A stretch of 5,908 nt of DNA from assembly GCA_937934385.1 (NCBI GenBank), contig CALGZV010000054.1:1-5908 (forward strand), in the 5' to 3' direction. This document shows positions 1-5,701 of the stretch, piece by piece (the first letter of the stretch is position 1; the number at the start of each line of letters is the position of its first letter). A program made the translations under genes and the position numbers. The notes under the pieces are model-generated. The model saw only the letters and a list, made by a program, of their open reading frames with translations, was not told where the DNA came from and made no database searches. Origin of the DNA: an uncultured Clostridia bacterium. GTDB taxonomy: Bacteria; Bacillota; Clostridia; Oscillospirales; CAG-272.

Positions 1-2
1 AG

Positions 3-101
3 GGCATTGAGAACGTGGTGTTCGACCGCGGCGGCTATGTGTATCATGGCCGTGTTGCCGCACTGGCTGAGGGCGCCCGCGAAGGCGGACTCAAATTCTA
101 A
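3..101 (+). CDS. rplR: 50S ribosomal protein L18 (uL18), C-terminal fragment
   Basis: Only the last 32 codons and the TAA stop are inside the window; the gene begins upstream. The visible peptide contains [20 protein letters not shown] and ends GGLKF, which is the conserved C-terminus of bacterial L18 (usually FDRGGYxYHGRVxALAxxARExGLxF). L18 binds 5S rRNA and helps install it in the central protuberance of the large subunit. It lies 15 nt upstream of rpsE, the standard spc-operon order. Nothing suggests damage: the fragment is open from the window edge to the stop. Identity is by motif and synteny; the N-terminal part cannot be judged. Confidence 0.95.
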   Translation, partial: GIENVVFDRGGYVYHGRVAALAEGAREGGLKF

Positions 102-116
102 CGGAGGGTAACAGAG

Positions 117-620
117 ATGGGAAAAAGAATAGATGCATCCATGTTTGAACTTGAGGAAAAGCTCGTTGCCTTGAATCGCGTTTCAAAGACAGTAAAGGGC
201 GGCCGTATCGCACGCTTCACAGCTATTATGGTTGTCGGAGATAAGAACGGACATGTCGGATACGGTCTCGGAAAGGCTGCAGAGGTACCGGATGCTATCC
301 GCAAAGGTATCGAGGATGCTAAAAAGAATCTTATAGAAGTATCCCTTAAGGGTACAACGATCCCGCATGAGGTCATCGGCATATTTGGAGCAGGTAAGGT
401 TCTCCTTAAGCCTGCCGCAGAAGGTACCGGAGTTATCGCAGGCGGTACAGTTCGTAGCGTTCTGGAGATGGCAGGAATCAAGAACATTCGTGCTAAATGT
501 CTCCGTTCGAATAATCCTACAAACGTAGTTAAGGCTACATTTGAAGGACTTAAATCGCTGCGCACGGCAGAAGAAGTTGCAAGAACACGCGGCATATCTG
601 TCGAGTCGCTTAGAAAGTAA
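117..620 (+). CDS. rpsE: 30S ribosomal protein S5 (uS5)
   Basis: The 167-residue protein has the normal length for bacterial S5. The N-terminal double-stranded-RNA-binding-like domain (about residues 11-74) holds the VSKTVKGGR loop (residues 22-30), the region where spectinomycin-resistance changes are known in other bacteria, followed by [20 protein letters not shown]. The C-terminal domain (about 85-155) has the family signature around [15 protein letters not shown] and ends in a basic SLRK. S5 sits on the small-subunit body near the mRNA entry channel and affects decoding accuracy and helicase activity. The ATG at 117 is preceded by GGAGGG at 103-108 with an 8-nt spacer, so the start is secure. 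It lies between rplR and rpmD, as expected. The KGGR loop looks wild type, so no spectinomycin resistance is implied. Confidence 0.98.
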   Translation: MGKRIDASMFELEEKLVALNRVSKTVKGGRIARFTAIMVVGDKNGHVGYGLGKAAEVPDAIRKGIEDAKKNLIEVSLKGTTIPHEVIGIFGAGKVLLKPAAEGTGVIAGGTVRSVLEMAGIKNIRAKCLRSNNPTNVVKATFEGLKSLRTAEEVARTRGISVESLRK

Positions 621-632
621 GGAGGAGCCGAA

Positions 633-815
633 ATGAGCAAGATCAAAATCACACTCGCAAAGAGTCTCATCGGTACAAAACCGAATCAGAAGCTTACTGC
701 TGAGTCACTCGGTCTTCGTAAGATCGGCGACAGCGTCCTTCATGAGCAGGGCAGCGTAATCGACGGTAAACTTGCAAAAATAGCCCACCTTGTAAAAGTA
801 GAGGCTGCCGAATAA
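633..815 (+). CDS. rpmD: 50S ribosomal protein L30 (uL30)
   Basis: This 60-residue protein matches the bacterial short form of L30. It starts MSKIKITLAKSLIG, the typical first beta strand (KIxxxxSxIG), followed by TAESLGLRKIGDSV, the conserved segment that gives the family its signature. L30 is a small large-subunit protein that contacts 23S rRNA; it is often dispensable and is absent from some bacteria. GGAGG at 621-625 stands 7 nt before the ATG and begins directly after the rpsE stop, so translational coupling with S5 is plausible. The gene ends in a TAA that lies within an inverted repeat (808-824), the first of three small hairpins in the long gap before rplO. Confidence 0.96.
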   Translation: MSKIKITLAKSLIGTKPNQKLTAESLGLRKIGDSVLHEQGSVIDGKLAKIAHLVKVEAAE

Positions 816-824
816 TTTATTCGG
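808..824 (+). repeat. Inverted repeat straddling the rpmD stop codon
   Basis: Two perfect 8-base arms, CCGAATAA (808-815) and TTATTCGG (817-824), are separated by a single T. In RNA this could fold as about 7 pairs with a 3-nt loop. The left arm includes the rpmD TAA. It is not a convincing intrinsic terminator: only three G-C pairs lie at its base, and the next bases (AAATCGCTTTT) do not give an immediate U-tract. It could act as a pause, an RNA-processing site or part of a leader structure; which of these is not shown. Confidence 0.55.
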
Positions 825-842
825 AAATCGCTTTTAAAAAAT

Positions 843-848
843 AAGGAG
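843..848 (+). promoter_or_regulatory. Orphan Shine-Dalgarno-like AAGGAG
   Basis: AAGGAG at 843-848 matches the anti-SD as well as the working ribosome sites in this window, yet no ATG, GTG or TTG lies at a usable distance. The next ATG (885) is 36 nt further on, behind a hairpin. It may be a relic of a closer ancestral rplO start, a ribosome standby or regulatory site, or chance in purine-rich sequence. Confidence 0.35.
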
Positions 849-852
849 AGTA

Positions 853-869
853 AGGCGGCCATTCCGCCT
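853..869 (+). repeat. GC-rich hairpin in the rpmD-rplO gap
   Basis: AGGCGG (853-858) pairs perfectly with CCGCCT (864-869) around a 5-nt loop, CCATT. This is the most stable of the three small hairpins in the gap. There is no T-run after it (GCGTAAAG follows), so it is not an intrinsic terminator. It lies 5 nt after an SD-like sequence and 70 nt before the rplO start. A regulatory or processing role is inference only. Confidence 0.5.
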
Positions 870-882
870 GCGTAAAGACATT

Positions 883-897
883 GCATGGTATCCATGC
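883..897 (+). repeat. Hairpin GCATGG-TAT-CCATGC upstream of rplO
   Basis: This is a perfect 6-base inverted repeat with a 3-nt loop. It contains two in-frame ATG codons (885 and 894) that would extend L15 by 18 or 15 residues. Those extra residues do not resemble L15, and no SD serves either ATG, so they are not taken as starts. The hairpin would hide both decoy ATGs and leave the AAAGGA at 921-926 exposed for the real start. Confidence 0.45.
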
Positions 898-920
898 CGA
901 TCTTTCGCGCTCCGACAAAG

Positions 921-926
921 AAAGGA
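921..926 (+). promoter_or_regulatory. Ribosome binding site deciding the rplO start
   Basis: AAAGGA precedes the ATG at 939 by 12 nt. The spacer is long, but similar 12-13 nt spacers occur before rpsM, rpsK and rpsD in this window, so it fits local practice. It supports ATG 939 over the upstream in-frame ATGs at 885, 894 and 927; the one at 927 would start directly next to the SD. Confidence 0.55.
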
Positions 927-938
927 ATGTTCATACAG

Positions 939-1379
939 ATGAAACTCCATGAACTTTCACCTGCAGAAGGCTCTGTAAAGGTGTCCTTCCGTGTAGGCAG
1001 AGGTCCCGGCTCCGGTAACGGAAAGACCTCAGGAAAAGGTCATAAAGGTCAGAATGCCCGTTCCGGCGGCGGAGTACGTCCCGGCTTCGAAGGCGGTCAG
1101 ATCCCGCTTTACAGAAGACTTCCCAAGAAGGGCTTCAATAACCATTTTGCAGTTAATTATGCGATCGTCAACGTTGCATCTCTCAACAAGTTTGAGGACG
1201 GCTCCGTTGTTGATGCAGATGCTCTCACCGCATCCCGTCTTGTTACCGATACTATGGACGGTATCAAGATTCTCGGTGACGGAGAGCTTACAAAGAAACT
1301 TACAGTAAAAGCTTCGTGCTTCAGTGCTTCTGCACGTGCGAAAATAGAGGCCGCAGGCGGAAAGGCTGAGGTGGTATAA
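939..1379 (+). CDS. rplO: 50S ribosomal protein L15 (uL15)
   Basis: The chosen start gives 146 residues, the usual length, and the canonical N-terminus [12 protein letters not shown]. The glycine-rich RNA-binding tail follows ([20 protein letters not shown], then [15 protein letters not shown]), then [11 protein letters not shown] and the C-terminal globular domain ending GGKAEVV. L15 is a late-assembly large-subunit protein that threads its N-terminal extension into 23S rRNA. An 18-residue in-frame extension to ATG 885 is open but does not look like L15 and has no SD, so it is rejected. A small oddity is that residues 13-17 read VKVSF, where many relatives carry a basic KKRKR-like patch. The stop is 1 nt before the secY GTG, and the end of this gene carries the secY ribosome site, so the two are probably translationally coupled. 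Confidence 0.96.
   Translation: MKLHELSPAEGSVKVSFRVGRGPGSGNGKTSGKGHKGQNARSGGGVRPGFEGGQIPLYRRLPKKGFNNHFAVNYAIVNVASLNKFEDGSVVDADALTASRLVTDTMDGIKILGDGELTKKLTVKASCFSASARAKIEAAGGKAEVV
1368..1374 (+). promoter_or_regulatory. secY ribosome binding site inside the rplO 3' end
   Basis: GAGGTGG matches the GAGGTG part of the consensus AGGAGGTGA and stands 6 nt before the GTG at 1381. It lies within the last L15 codons. The location, together with the 1-nt gap between stop and start, points to coupling of SecY to L15 translation. Confidence 0.7.
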
Positions 1380-1380
1380 C

Positions 1381-2682
1381 GTGTTTAAGACGATAGTCAA
1401 CGCTTTCAAGATCCCCGATCTTAGAAGAAAAATGTTGTTCGTACTCCTGATCCTTTTGATCTACCGTCTCGGAGCGGTAATGCCCGTGCCGTTTGTAGAT
1501 GCAAATGTTCTTGCTACGAAGTTCTCAGCAACCAACGGATCTTTTTTCCAGTACCTGAATATCATGTCAGGTGAGGCTTTCTCGCGTGCGACATTGTTTG
1601 CATTGTCTATTCAACCGTATATCACAGCATCCATTGTTATTCAGCTGCTTACTATTGCTATCCCTGCTCTCGAAAGAATGCAGAAGGAAGGCGAAGAGGG
1701 CAGAAAAAAACTGACAGCTATCACCCGTTATGTTACTGTAGGTCTCGGTCTTATCACCTCCTACGGTTACTATGCTTACATGAAAGCAAACGGCGCTCTT
1801 ATTTCATTTGACAACAAGACATCGTCGATTCTTGCTGCGCTTGTAATAATTGCATGTTATTCGGCGGGTTCTGCTCTCGTCATGTGGATGGCAGAGAAAA
1901 TAAACGAGTTCGGTATCGGAAACGGTATCTCGCTTATCCTGTTCGCTAACATTGTTTCAAGCGGTCCGACTATTGTATCCATGCTTATCTCATTCTTCAG
2001 AAGCGGTCCATGGTACATTGTTGCGGCTGAAGCGATCATTATTATATCGCTTGTTATAGTTGTCTTTGTAGTATTTGTTACGAACAGTGAAAGACGTATA
2101 CCGGTTCAGTATGCGAAAAAAGTTGTCGGCCGTAAAATGTACGGCGGTCAGTCTTCGTTCCTGCCGATCAAGCTTAACATGTCCGGTGTTATGCCGATCA
2201 TTTTTGCAAGCTCGATCGTATCTCTTCCTACTACGATAGCGCTTCTTTTCCCGACACCTGAAAAGGGAACTTTCTGGTATGGGTTCCAGCAATTCTTCTC
2301 GTATCAGTCATGGTTCTATCCGATCGCTATGTTTCTTCTTATTATTGCTTTCGGTTATTTCTACGCGGAGATATCTTTCAATCCCGTTGAAATCGCCAAC
2401 AATCTTCAGAAGAACGGCGGTACGATAAGAGGTATACGTTCGGGAAGACCTACTGTTGATTACATCAGAAAGGTCCGCGGAAGAATTACTCTGATAGGCG
2501 CGCTGTTCCTTGACATTGTTGCAGTATTTCCGCTTATTGTCAACCTTTGCACCGGCAGCTCGCTCGGAAGCATTGCTTTCGGGGGCTCATCGCTGCTTAT
2601 CGTAGTCGGTGTTGCGCTTGAGACTGTAACGGAGCTTGAGGCTCAGATGACGATGAGACATTACAAGGGATTCCTTGAGTAA
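1381..2682 (+). CDS. secY: Preprotein translocase channel subunit SecY
   Basis: SecY forms the central pore of the SecYEG translocon in the cytoplasmic membrane, exporting unfolded proteins with SecA and inserting membrane proteins from ribosomes. The 433-residue length is typical and the sequence shows about ten hydrophobic spans, the first at about residues 18-36. Family landmarks in order: IPDLRRKMLF (11-20), the plug region near 58-70, SIQPYITASIVIQLL (76-90), MQKEGEEGRKKL (100-111), GIGNGISLILFANI (178-191), the cytoplasmic loop ERRIPVQYA (237-245), and the loop IRGIRSGRPT (349-358). Arg353 in that last loop corresponds to the SecA-critical Arg357 of E. coli; relatives usually read PGIRPG, so Arg350 and Ser354 are mild variants. 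The protein ends MRHYKGFLE, the normal C-terminus. The start is GTG, supported by GAGGTGG 6 nt upstream and the family N-terminus MFKTIVNAFKI. Confidence 0.99.
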   Translation: MFKTIVNAFKIPDLRRKMLFVLLILLIYRLGAVMPVPFVDANVLATKFSATNGSFFQYLNIMSGEAFSRATLFALSIQPYITASIVIQLLTIAIPALERMQKEGEEGRKKLTAITRYVTVGLGLITSYGYYAYMKANGALISFDNKTSSILAALVIIACYSAGSALVMWMAEKINEFGIGNGISLILFANIVSSGPTIVSMLISFFRSGPWYIVAAEAIIIISLVIVVFVVFVTNSERRIPVQYAKKVVGRKMYGGQSSFLPIKLNMSGVMPIIFASSIVSLPTTIALLFPTPEKGTFWYGFQQFFSYQSWFYPIAMFLLIIAFGYFYAEISFNPVEIANNLQKNGGTIRGIRSGRPTVDYIRKVRGRITLIGALFLDIVAVFPLIVNLCTGSSLGSIAFGGSSLLIVVGVALETVTELEAQMTMRHYKGFLE

Positions 2683-2706
2683 TGCCGGAATAATGGGTGG
2701 TAAGAT

Positions 2707-3339
2707 ATGAAAATAATTTTTCTTGGCGCTCCCGGCGCCGGTAAAGGTACGCAGGCTGAGATAGTCAGCGAGACTTTCGGGATTCCTGCTATATCTACAG
2801 GTGCGATAATCCGTGAAGCGATCAAAACAGAAACCGAGATGGGCAAGGCTGCAATGTCGTATACAGAAGCAGGCAAGCTTGTTCCCGATCAAGTAGTTAT
2901 CGGAATCATTAAGGAGAGACTGGCTAAGGAAGACTGTGCAAAAGGATTTATCCTTGACGGATTTCCCCGTACAGTTCCTCAGGCAGAAGCGCTCGATACC
3001 ATGGGTGTTGAGATTGACCGCGTGATCAGCATAGAGGTCTCCGATAATGATATTGTAGAGCGTATGAGCGGACGCAGAGTATGCGCATCGTGCGGAGCTT
3101 CTTTCCACACTGTTTGGAATAAGCCGGAACGCGAGGGTATATGCGATAAGTGCGGTGCGGCTCTTACGATCCGCAAGGACGATCATCCCGACGTTGTTCT
3201 TGACAGACTCAAGGTCTACCATGAGCAGACAGAGCCTCTCAAGGATTATTATGAGAAAAAGGGAAAGCTCAAGACCGTTGTAGGGCAGGTTGAAGTAGCT
3301 GATACAACAAAGCTTACGCTCGCTGCTCTTAAGGATTGA
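2707..3339 (+). CDS. adk: Adenylate kinase, zinc-LID type
   Basis: This cytosolic enzyme catalyses ATP + AMP = 2 ADP. The 210-residue sequence has the P-loop GAPGAGKGT (7-15), the AMP-binding segment ISTGAIIREA (29-38, with Thr31 and Arg36), and DGFPRT with Arg88 (84-89). The catalytic arginines Arg123, Arg156 and Arg167 are present in the same numbering as E. coli. The LID carries two CxxC pairs, Cys126/Cys129 and Cys146/Cys149, the four-cysteine zinc site common in Gram-positive bacteria. One oddity is residue 33: the family usually has Asp (STGDxxR), and some clostridial relatives, as I recall, have Asn, but here it is Ala. The rest of the active site looks intact, so an active enzyme is expected. 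GGGTGG at 2695-2700 is a moderate SD 6 nt from the ATG. Placement between secY and map is classical. Confidence 0.98.
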   Translation: MKIIFLGAPGAGKGTQAEIVSETFGIPAISTGAIIREAIKTETEMGKAAMSYTEAGKLVPDQVVIGIIKERLAKEDCAKGFILDGFPRTVPQAEALDTMGVEIDRVISIEVSDNDIVERMSGRRVCASCGASFHTVWNKPEREGICDKCGAALTIRKDDHPDVVLDRLKVYHEQTEPLKDYYEKKGKLKTVVGQVEVADTTKLTLAALKD

Positions 3340-3358
3340 GAAACTTTAAGTTTTTCTC

Positions 3359-3374
3359 TGATCGGAGAAGATCA
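3359..3374 (+). promoter_or_regulatory. Small hairpin presenting the map ribosome site in its loop
   Basis: TGATC (3359-3363) and GATCA (3370-3374) are perfect 5-base arms around the 6-nt loop GGAGAA, which is the map SD. The ATG follows directly at 3375. The SD is 7 nt from the ATG when measured from GGAG. The site decides the start in favour of ATG 3375 over the upstream in-frame TTG at 3336. The stem is short (two G-C pairs), so its stability in vivo is uncertain. Confidence 0.5.
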
Positions 3375-4172
3375 ATGATAACCCTTAAGAATAAAGAACA
3401 AATATCCCTGATGCGGGAGGCCGGAAGAATCACCGGCGAAGCACTCCTGCTCGGAGGAGAAGCCGTACGTGAAGGCGTCTCCACGGGGCAGATAGATACT
3501 GTAGTACGCAGACATATCGAGAAATGCGGCGCAAAACCCTCATTTCTCGGATATGGTGGCTTCCCCGGAAGCGCGTGCATCAGTATAAACGATGAAGTCA
3601 TTCACGGAATACCCTCAAAGCAGAGATTGCTTCGGGAGGGAGACATTGTCAAAATAGATGTCGGGGCTTTTTACAAGGGCTTCCACGGAGACAGTGCATG
3701 TACATTTGCTGTGGGCAGTGTGTCGCAGCAGGCGAAGAAACTTATTGAGGTTACACGGAATTCATTCTGGCGCGGTATTTCCGCTATTGCCCCGGAAGGC
3801 GGCAGAATAGGAGATATCGGTGCGGCGGTTGATTCTTATGTAACGGAAAACGGATTTTCGTCGGTACGCAGATATGTCGGACACGGCGTCGGCCATGATC
3901 TTCATGAACAGCCAGATGTTCCGAACTACGGACACGCAGGCCGCGGTCAGCGTCTTATCAAAGGAATGACGATTGCGGTCGAGCCGATGGTATGCACCGG
4001 AACGTATGAAGTCAGGGAGCTTCCTGACGGTTGGACTGTAAAGACTGCTGACGGAGGACTTTCCGCGCATTACGAGCATACAATAGCGCTGACTGAGGAG
4101 GGCATAATTGTTCTCACGGCGGTGAATGTACCGGATTTTATAGAATACGGTTCGGATCCGGTCGTACTTTGA
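3375..4172 (+). CDS. map: Methionine aminopeptidase, type I
   Basis: MAP removes the initiator methionine from nascent proteins as they leave the ribosome. The 265-residue pita-bread-fold protein shows all five metal ligands: Asp95 (KIDVG), Asp106 (HGDSACT), His170 (GHGVGHDLHE), Glu203 (AVEPM) and Glu234 (HYEHTIAL). The substrate-site histidines His77 (VIHGIP) and His177 are also present. It lacks an N-terminal SH3-binding or zinc-finger extension, so it is the short bacterial form; the C-terminus (after about residue 243) runs slightly beyond the usual end. The start is ATG 3375, because it gives the typical MITLKNKEQISLMREAG N-terminus and has GGAG 7 nt upstream. A longer in-frame version from TTG 3336 would add 13 residues with no family likeness. 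It lies 35 nt after adk, as in other Firmicutes. Confidence 0.98.
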   Translation: MITLKNKEQISLMREAGRITGEALLLGGEAVREGVSTGQIDTVVRRHIEKCGAKPSFLGYGGFPGSACISINDEVIHGIPSKQRLLREGDIVKIDVGAFYKGFHGDSACTFAVGSVSQQAKKLIEVTRNSFWRGISAIAPEGGRIGDIGAAVDSYVTENGFSSVRRYVGHGVGHDLHEQPDVPNYGHAGRGQRLIKGMTIAVEPMVCTGTYEVRELPDGWTVKTADGGLSAHYEHTIALTEEGIIVLTAVNVPDFIEYGSDPVVL

Positions 4173-4192
4173 CCGGTAAGAAGAGTGTGAAT

Positions 4193-4495
4193 ATGCACGG
4201 AAAGACGAAAAACGGAATGTCCTGCGGGCTGCATAGCGGAAGCTTTGTACTGTCTGTTGCAGGACGTGATGCAGGACGTGTTCATGTTGTCTGCTCATGC
4301 GAAGGGGACGAATATGTCTATATTGCAGACGGCGGATGCAGAACTGTCGGAAAACCTAAAAAGAAAAAGCGCAAGCATCTTCGCCTGCTGCCGGTTCCGC
4401 CTTACCGCGGCGAAATGAGCGACAGAGCGGTCTGTGCGGCTGTACGGCTTGCGGAAGATGATGTTTTCGATAAAGACCGAAACAACAAAACATGA
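4193..4495 (+). CDS. KOW-domain RNA-binding protein (L14e-like family)
   Basis: This small basic protein (100 residues from ATG 4193) fits the little-studied KOW / L14e-like family often found between map and infA in Firmicutes. The KOW core spans about residues 15-49 ([16 protein letters not shown], then [11 protein letters not shown]), followed by the lysine-rich KPKKKKRKH (54-62), which in relatives reads KPKKKKxKHL. The tail ([17 protein letters not shown]) probably corresponds to the short C-terminal helix of the family. Binding to RNA, perhaps rRNA, is inferred from the domain; no precise role is known to me. Cysteines at 11, 34, 36, 49 and 81 include an unusual CSC inside the KOW strand. 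The start is uncertain: GTG 4187, ATG 4217 and a TTG overlapping the map stop (4169) are all in frame, and none has a strong SD. The stop overlaps an ATG of the infA frame (ATGA). Confidence 0.82.
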   Translation: MHGKTKNGMSCGLHSGSFVLSVAGRDAGRVHVVCSCEGDEYVYIADGGCRTVGKPKKKKRKHLRLLPVPPYRGEMSDRAVCAAVRLAEDDVFDKDRNNKT

Positions 4496-4497
4496 AC

Positions 4498-4503
4498 GGA
4501 GGG
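4498..4503 (+). promoter_or_regulatory. infA ribosome binding site pointing to a CTG start
   Basis: GGAGGG is among the strongest SD sequences in the window, but it lies 3 nt downstream of the only nearby in-frame ATG (4492-4494), so it cannot serve that codon. It is 6 nt upstream of CTG 4510, which sits where other IF-1 proteins have their initiator Met. No ATG, GTG or TTG occurs in frame between the SD and the conserved AKDD. Confidence 0.7.
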
Positions 4504-4509
4504 ATTGTT

Positions 4510-4746
4510 CTGGCTAAAGATGATATTCTCGAATTTGAAGGCACTGTAATAGAATCAATGCCTAATGCGACCTTTAAGGTCCAGCTGCCTAACGGACATA
4601 TTGTGACAGCACGTATATCCGGTAAGCTCAGAATGAATTATATTTGGATATTGCCCGGTGATAAGGTCACGGTAGAAGTATCTGTGTATGATCTTACCAA
4701 AGGACGAATCACATGGCGTACCAAGGCAGAAAGGAACGGTAATTAA
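4510..4746 (+). CDS. infA: Translation initiation factor IF-1
   Basis: IF-1 binds the 30S A site and helps IF-2 and IF-3 during initiation. The protein is an S1/OB-fold with the family pattern [43 protein letters not shown] and [11 protein letters not shown]. From CTG 4510 it has 78 residues against the usual 72 or so; the excess is a short tail after TWR (TKAERNGN). The start is a judgement: CTG 4510 replaces the canonical Met of MAKDD and has GGAGGG 6 nt upstream, whereas ATG 4492 adds MNGGIV, has no upstream SD and would rely on ATGA coupling with the KOW gene. Standard gene callers would report 4492. Two core positions look unusual: W in NYIWILPGD (relatives have R) and V in EVSVYDL (relatives have P). 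The rpmJ gene follows after 3 nt, as in many Firmicutes. Confidence 0.95.
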   Translation: MAKDDILEFEGTVIESMPNATFKVQLPNGHIVTARISGKLRMNYIWILPGDKVTVEVSVYDLTKGRITWRTKAERNGN

Positions 4747-4749
4747 AAA

Positions 4750-4863
4750 ATGAAAGTAAAACCTTCCATTAAGAAAATATGCGATAAATGCAAGATTATC
4801 CGTCGCCATGGTAAAATCATGGTTATATGCGAAAATCCGAAACACAAACAGAGACAGGGCTAA
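4750..4863 (+). CDS. rpmJ: 50S ribosomal protein L36 (bL36), zinc-binding form
   Basis: This 37-residue protein is too short for many ORF screens but is unmistakable: [15 protein letters not shown] at the start and [13 protein letters not shown] at the end. Cys11, Cys14, Cys27 and His32 form the zinc ribbon of the C+ type of L36; many bacteria also keep a cysteine-less copy used under zinc starvation, which cannot be assessed here. L36 is the smallest large-subunit protein and bridges 23S rRNA helices near the L7/L12 stalk base. The ATG lies 3 nt after the infA stop. The best SD, AAGGAA at 4731-4736, is inside infA with a long 13-nt spacer, so coupling with IF-1 translation is likely. Confidence 0.97.
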   Translation: MKVKPSIKKICDKCKIIRRHGKIMVICENPKHKQRQG

Positions 4864-4895
4864 TCCCTGCTCGCGCAAAGGAGTGAAGAAAAAAG

Positions 4896-5264
4896 ATGGC
4901 ACGTATTGCAGGCGTAGATATTCCGAATGCGAAACGTATTGAGATCGCTCTTACCTATATTTACGGTATAGGCCGCAGCACCTCGAATCAGATACTTGCA
5001 AAGACAGGCATCGACCCTGATACACGCGCACAGGATCTCACTGAGGAGCAGATCGCAAAGCTTCGTGAAGAGATTGAGTCAAATCACAAGGTTGAGGGTG
5101 ACCTCCGCCGTGATGTCGCACTTGACATAAAGCGCATGATCGAGATCAACTGCTACCGCGGTATCCGTCACCGCAAAGGTCTTCCTGTAAGAGGACAGCG
5201 TACAAAGACTAACGCAAGGACAAGAAAAGGTCCGGCTAAGACGATAGCTAACAAGAAGAAGTAA
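4896..5264 (+). CDS. rpsM: 30S ribosomal protein S13 (uS13)
   Basis: The 122-residue protein starts [20 protein letters not shown] and continues through YIYGIGRS, the helix-two-turns-helix region, to the highly conserved basic tail [20 protein letters not shown] and [17 protein letters not shown]13 sits on the small-subunit head, contacts the P-site tRNA through its tail, and forms intersubunit bridges. The SD is AAAGGAGTGA at 4877-4886, with a 12-nt spacer from GGAG to ATG. It heads the alpha-type block (S13, S11, S4, normally followed by rpoA and rplQ). The 32-nt leader before it is too short for an E. coli-like S4-binding pseudoknot, so classic S4 feedback at this point is not supported. 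The sequence is ordinary in length and motifs. Confidence 0.98.
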   Translation: MARIAGVDIPNAKRIEIALTYIYGIGRSTSNQILAKTGIDPDTRAQDLTEEQIAKLREEIESNHKVEGDLRRDVALDIKRMIEINCYRGIRHRKGLPVRGQRTKTNARTRKGPAKTIANKKK

Positions 5265-5282
5265 AGGAGTGAATGAGTACAG

Positions 5283-5678
5283 ATGGCAAAAGTAACTAAA
5301 AAGGTCGTCAGGAAACGCCGCGAGAAAAAGAACGTTGAGCGTGGCGCAGCTCATATCAGTGCTACATTCAACAACACGATCGTAACGATCACCGATACAC
5401 AGGGAAATGCCGTTTCATGGGCTTCCGCAGGCGAGATGGGCTTTAAGGGTTCCCGTAAGTCGACTCCTTTCGCAGCTCAGAGCGCTTCCGAGGCGGCTGC
5501 TAAGAAGGCGATCGACCACGGTATGAAAACAGTTGAAGTTTACGTAAAGGGACCCGGATCCGGACGTGAGTCTGCGATCAGAGCGCTCCAGACTACCGGT
5601 CTTGAGATCAGCCTGATCAAGGATGTTACACCGATCCCGCACAACGGATGCCGTCCCCCCAAGAGAAGACGCGTTTAA
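5283..5678 (+). CDS. rpsK: 30S ribosomal protein S11 (uS11)
   Basis: The 131-residue S11 has the expected basic N-terminus ([16 protein letters not shown]), then [57 protein letters not shown] and the strictly conserved end [17 protein letters not shown]11 lines the small-subunit platform at the mRNA exit and E site. The SD AAAGGAGTGA (5264-5273) overlaps the last base of the rpsM stop and repeats the rpsM site exactly, with a 13-nt spacer from GGAG. A closer ATG at 5273 is out of frame and opens only an 8-codon ORF ending at 5299, so it is not the start. The gene order S13-S11-S4 is standard. Confidence 0.98.
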   Translation: MAKVTKKVVRKRREKKNVERGAAHISATFNNTIVTITDTQGNAVSWASAGEMGFKGSRKSTPFAAQSASEAAAKKAIDHGMKTVEVYVKGPGSGRESAIRALQTTGLEISLIKDVTPIPHNGCRPPKRRRV

Positions 5679-5689
5679 TTTTGTTGTCT

Positions 5690-5701
5690 TTCAAATTTGA
5701 A
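5690..5701 (+). repeat. 12-bp perfect palindrome before rpsD
   Basis: TTCAAATTTGAA is self-complementary and lies in the 43-nt rpsK-rpsD gap, ending 1 nt before the rpsD SD (AGGAGG, 5703-5708). As RNA it gives at best a 4-bp A/U-rich stem, so a stable hairpin is unlikely. As DNA it is a possible protein-binding half-site pair, but AT-rich palindromes arise easily by chance. Confidence 0.4.

Noticed and set aside
98..670. Long minus-strand open frame (190 codons) opposite rpsE
   Set aside because: It is a mirror of the rpsE coding frame caused by codon bias; the product resembles no family and rpsE is certain on the other strand.
808..840. Intrinsic terminator after rpmD
   Set aside because: The stem has few G-C pairs and no immediate T-run; the TTTT comes seven bases later and is followed by A-rich sequence and more operon genes.
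885..938. N-terminal extension of L15 by 18 residues from ATG 885
   Set aside because: The extra residues are unlike any L15, the ATG lies in a hairpin without an SD, and ATG 939 gives the canonical [12 protein letters not shown].
2510..2538. Perfect -35 box TTGACA followed after 17 nt by CTTATT, a possible internal promoter for adk
   Set aside because: The -10 matches only three of six positions and the bases encode a normal SecY membrane segment, so coincidence is likelier.
2587..3222. Minus-strand open frame of 211 codons opposite the end of secY and adk
   Set aside because: It overlaps two certain genes, has no clear ribosome site and shows a low-complexity, non-family translation.
3338..3358. 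Terminator between adk and map (inverted repeat plus TTTTT)
   Set aside because: The stem is almost entirely A-T, the T-run is part of the right arm, and map follows within 20 nt.
3762..4298. Minus-strand open frame of 178 codons opposite map and the KOW gene
   Set aside because: Shadow of the map frame; the translation is rich in Arg, Ser and Tyr without any recognisable domain.
5273..5299. Eight-codon ORF (ATG at 5273) overlapping the rpsK start out of frame
   Set aside because: Its ATG is only 3 nt from GGAG, too close for efficient initiation, and rpsK has a clear start at 5283; kept only as a curiosity.
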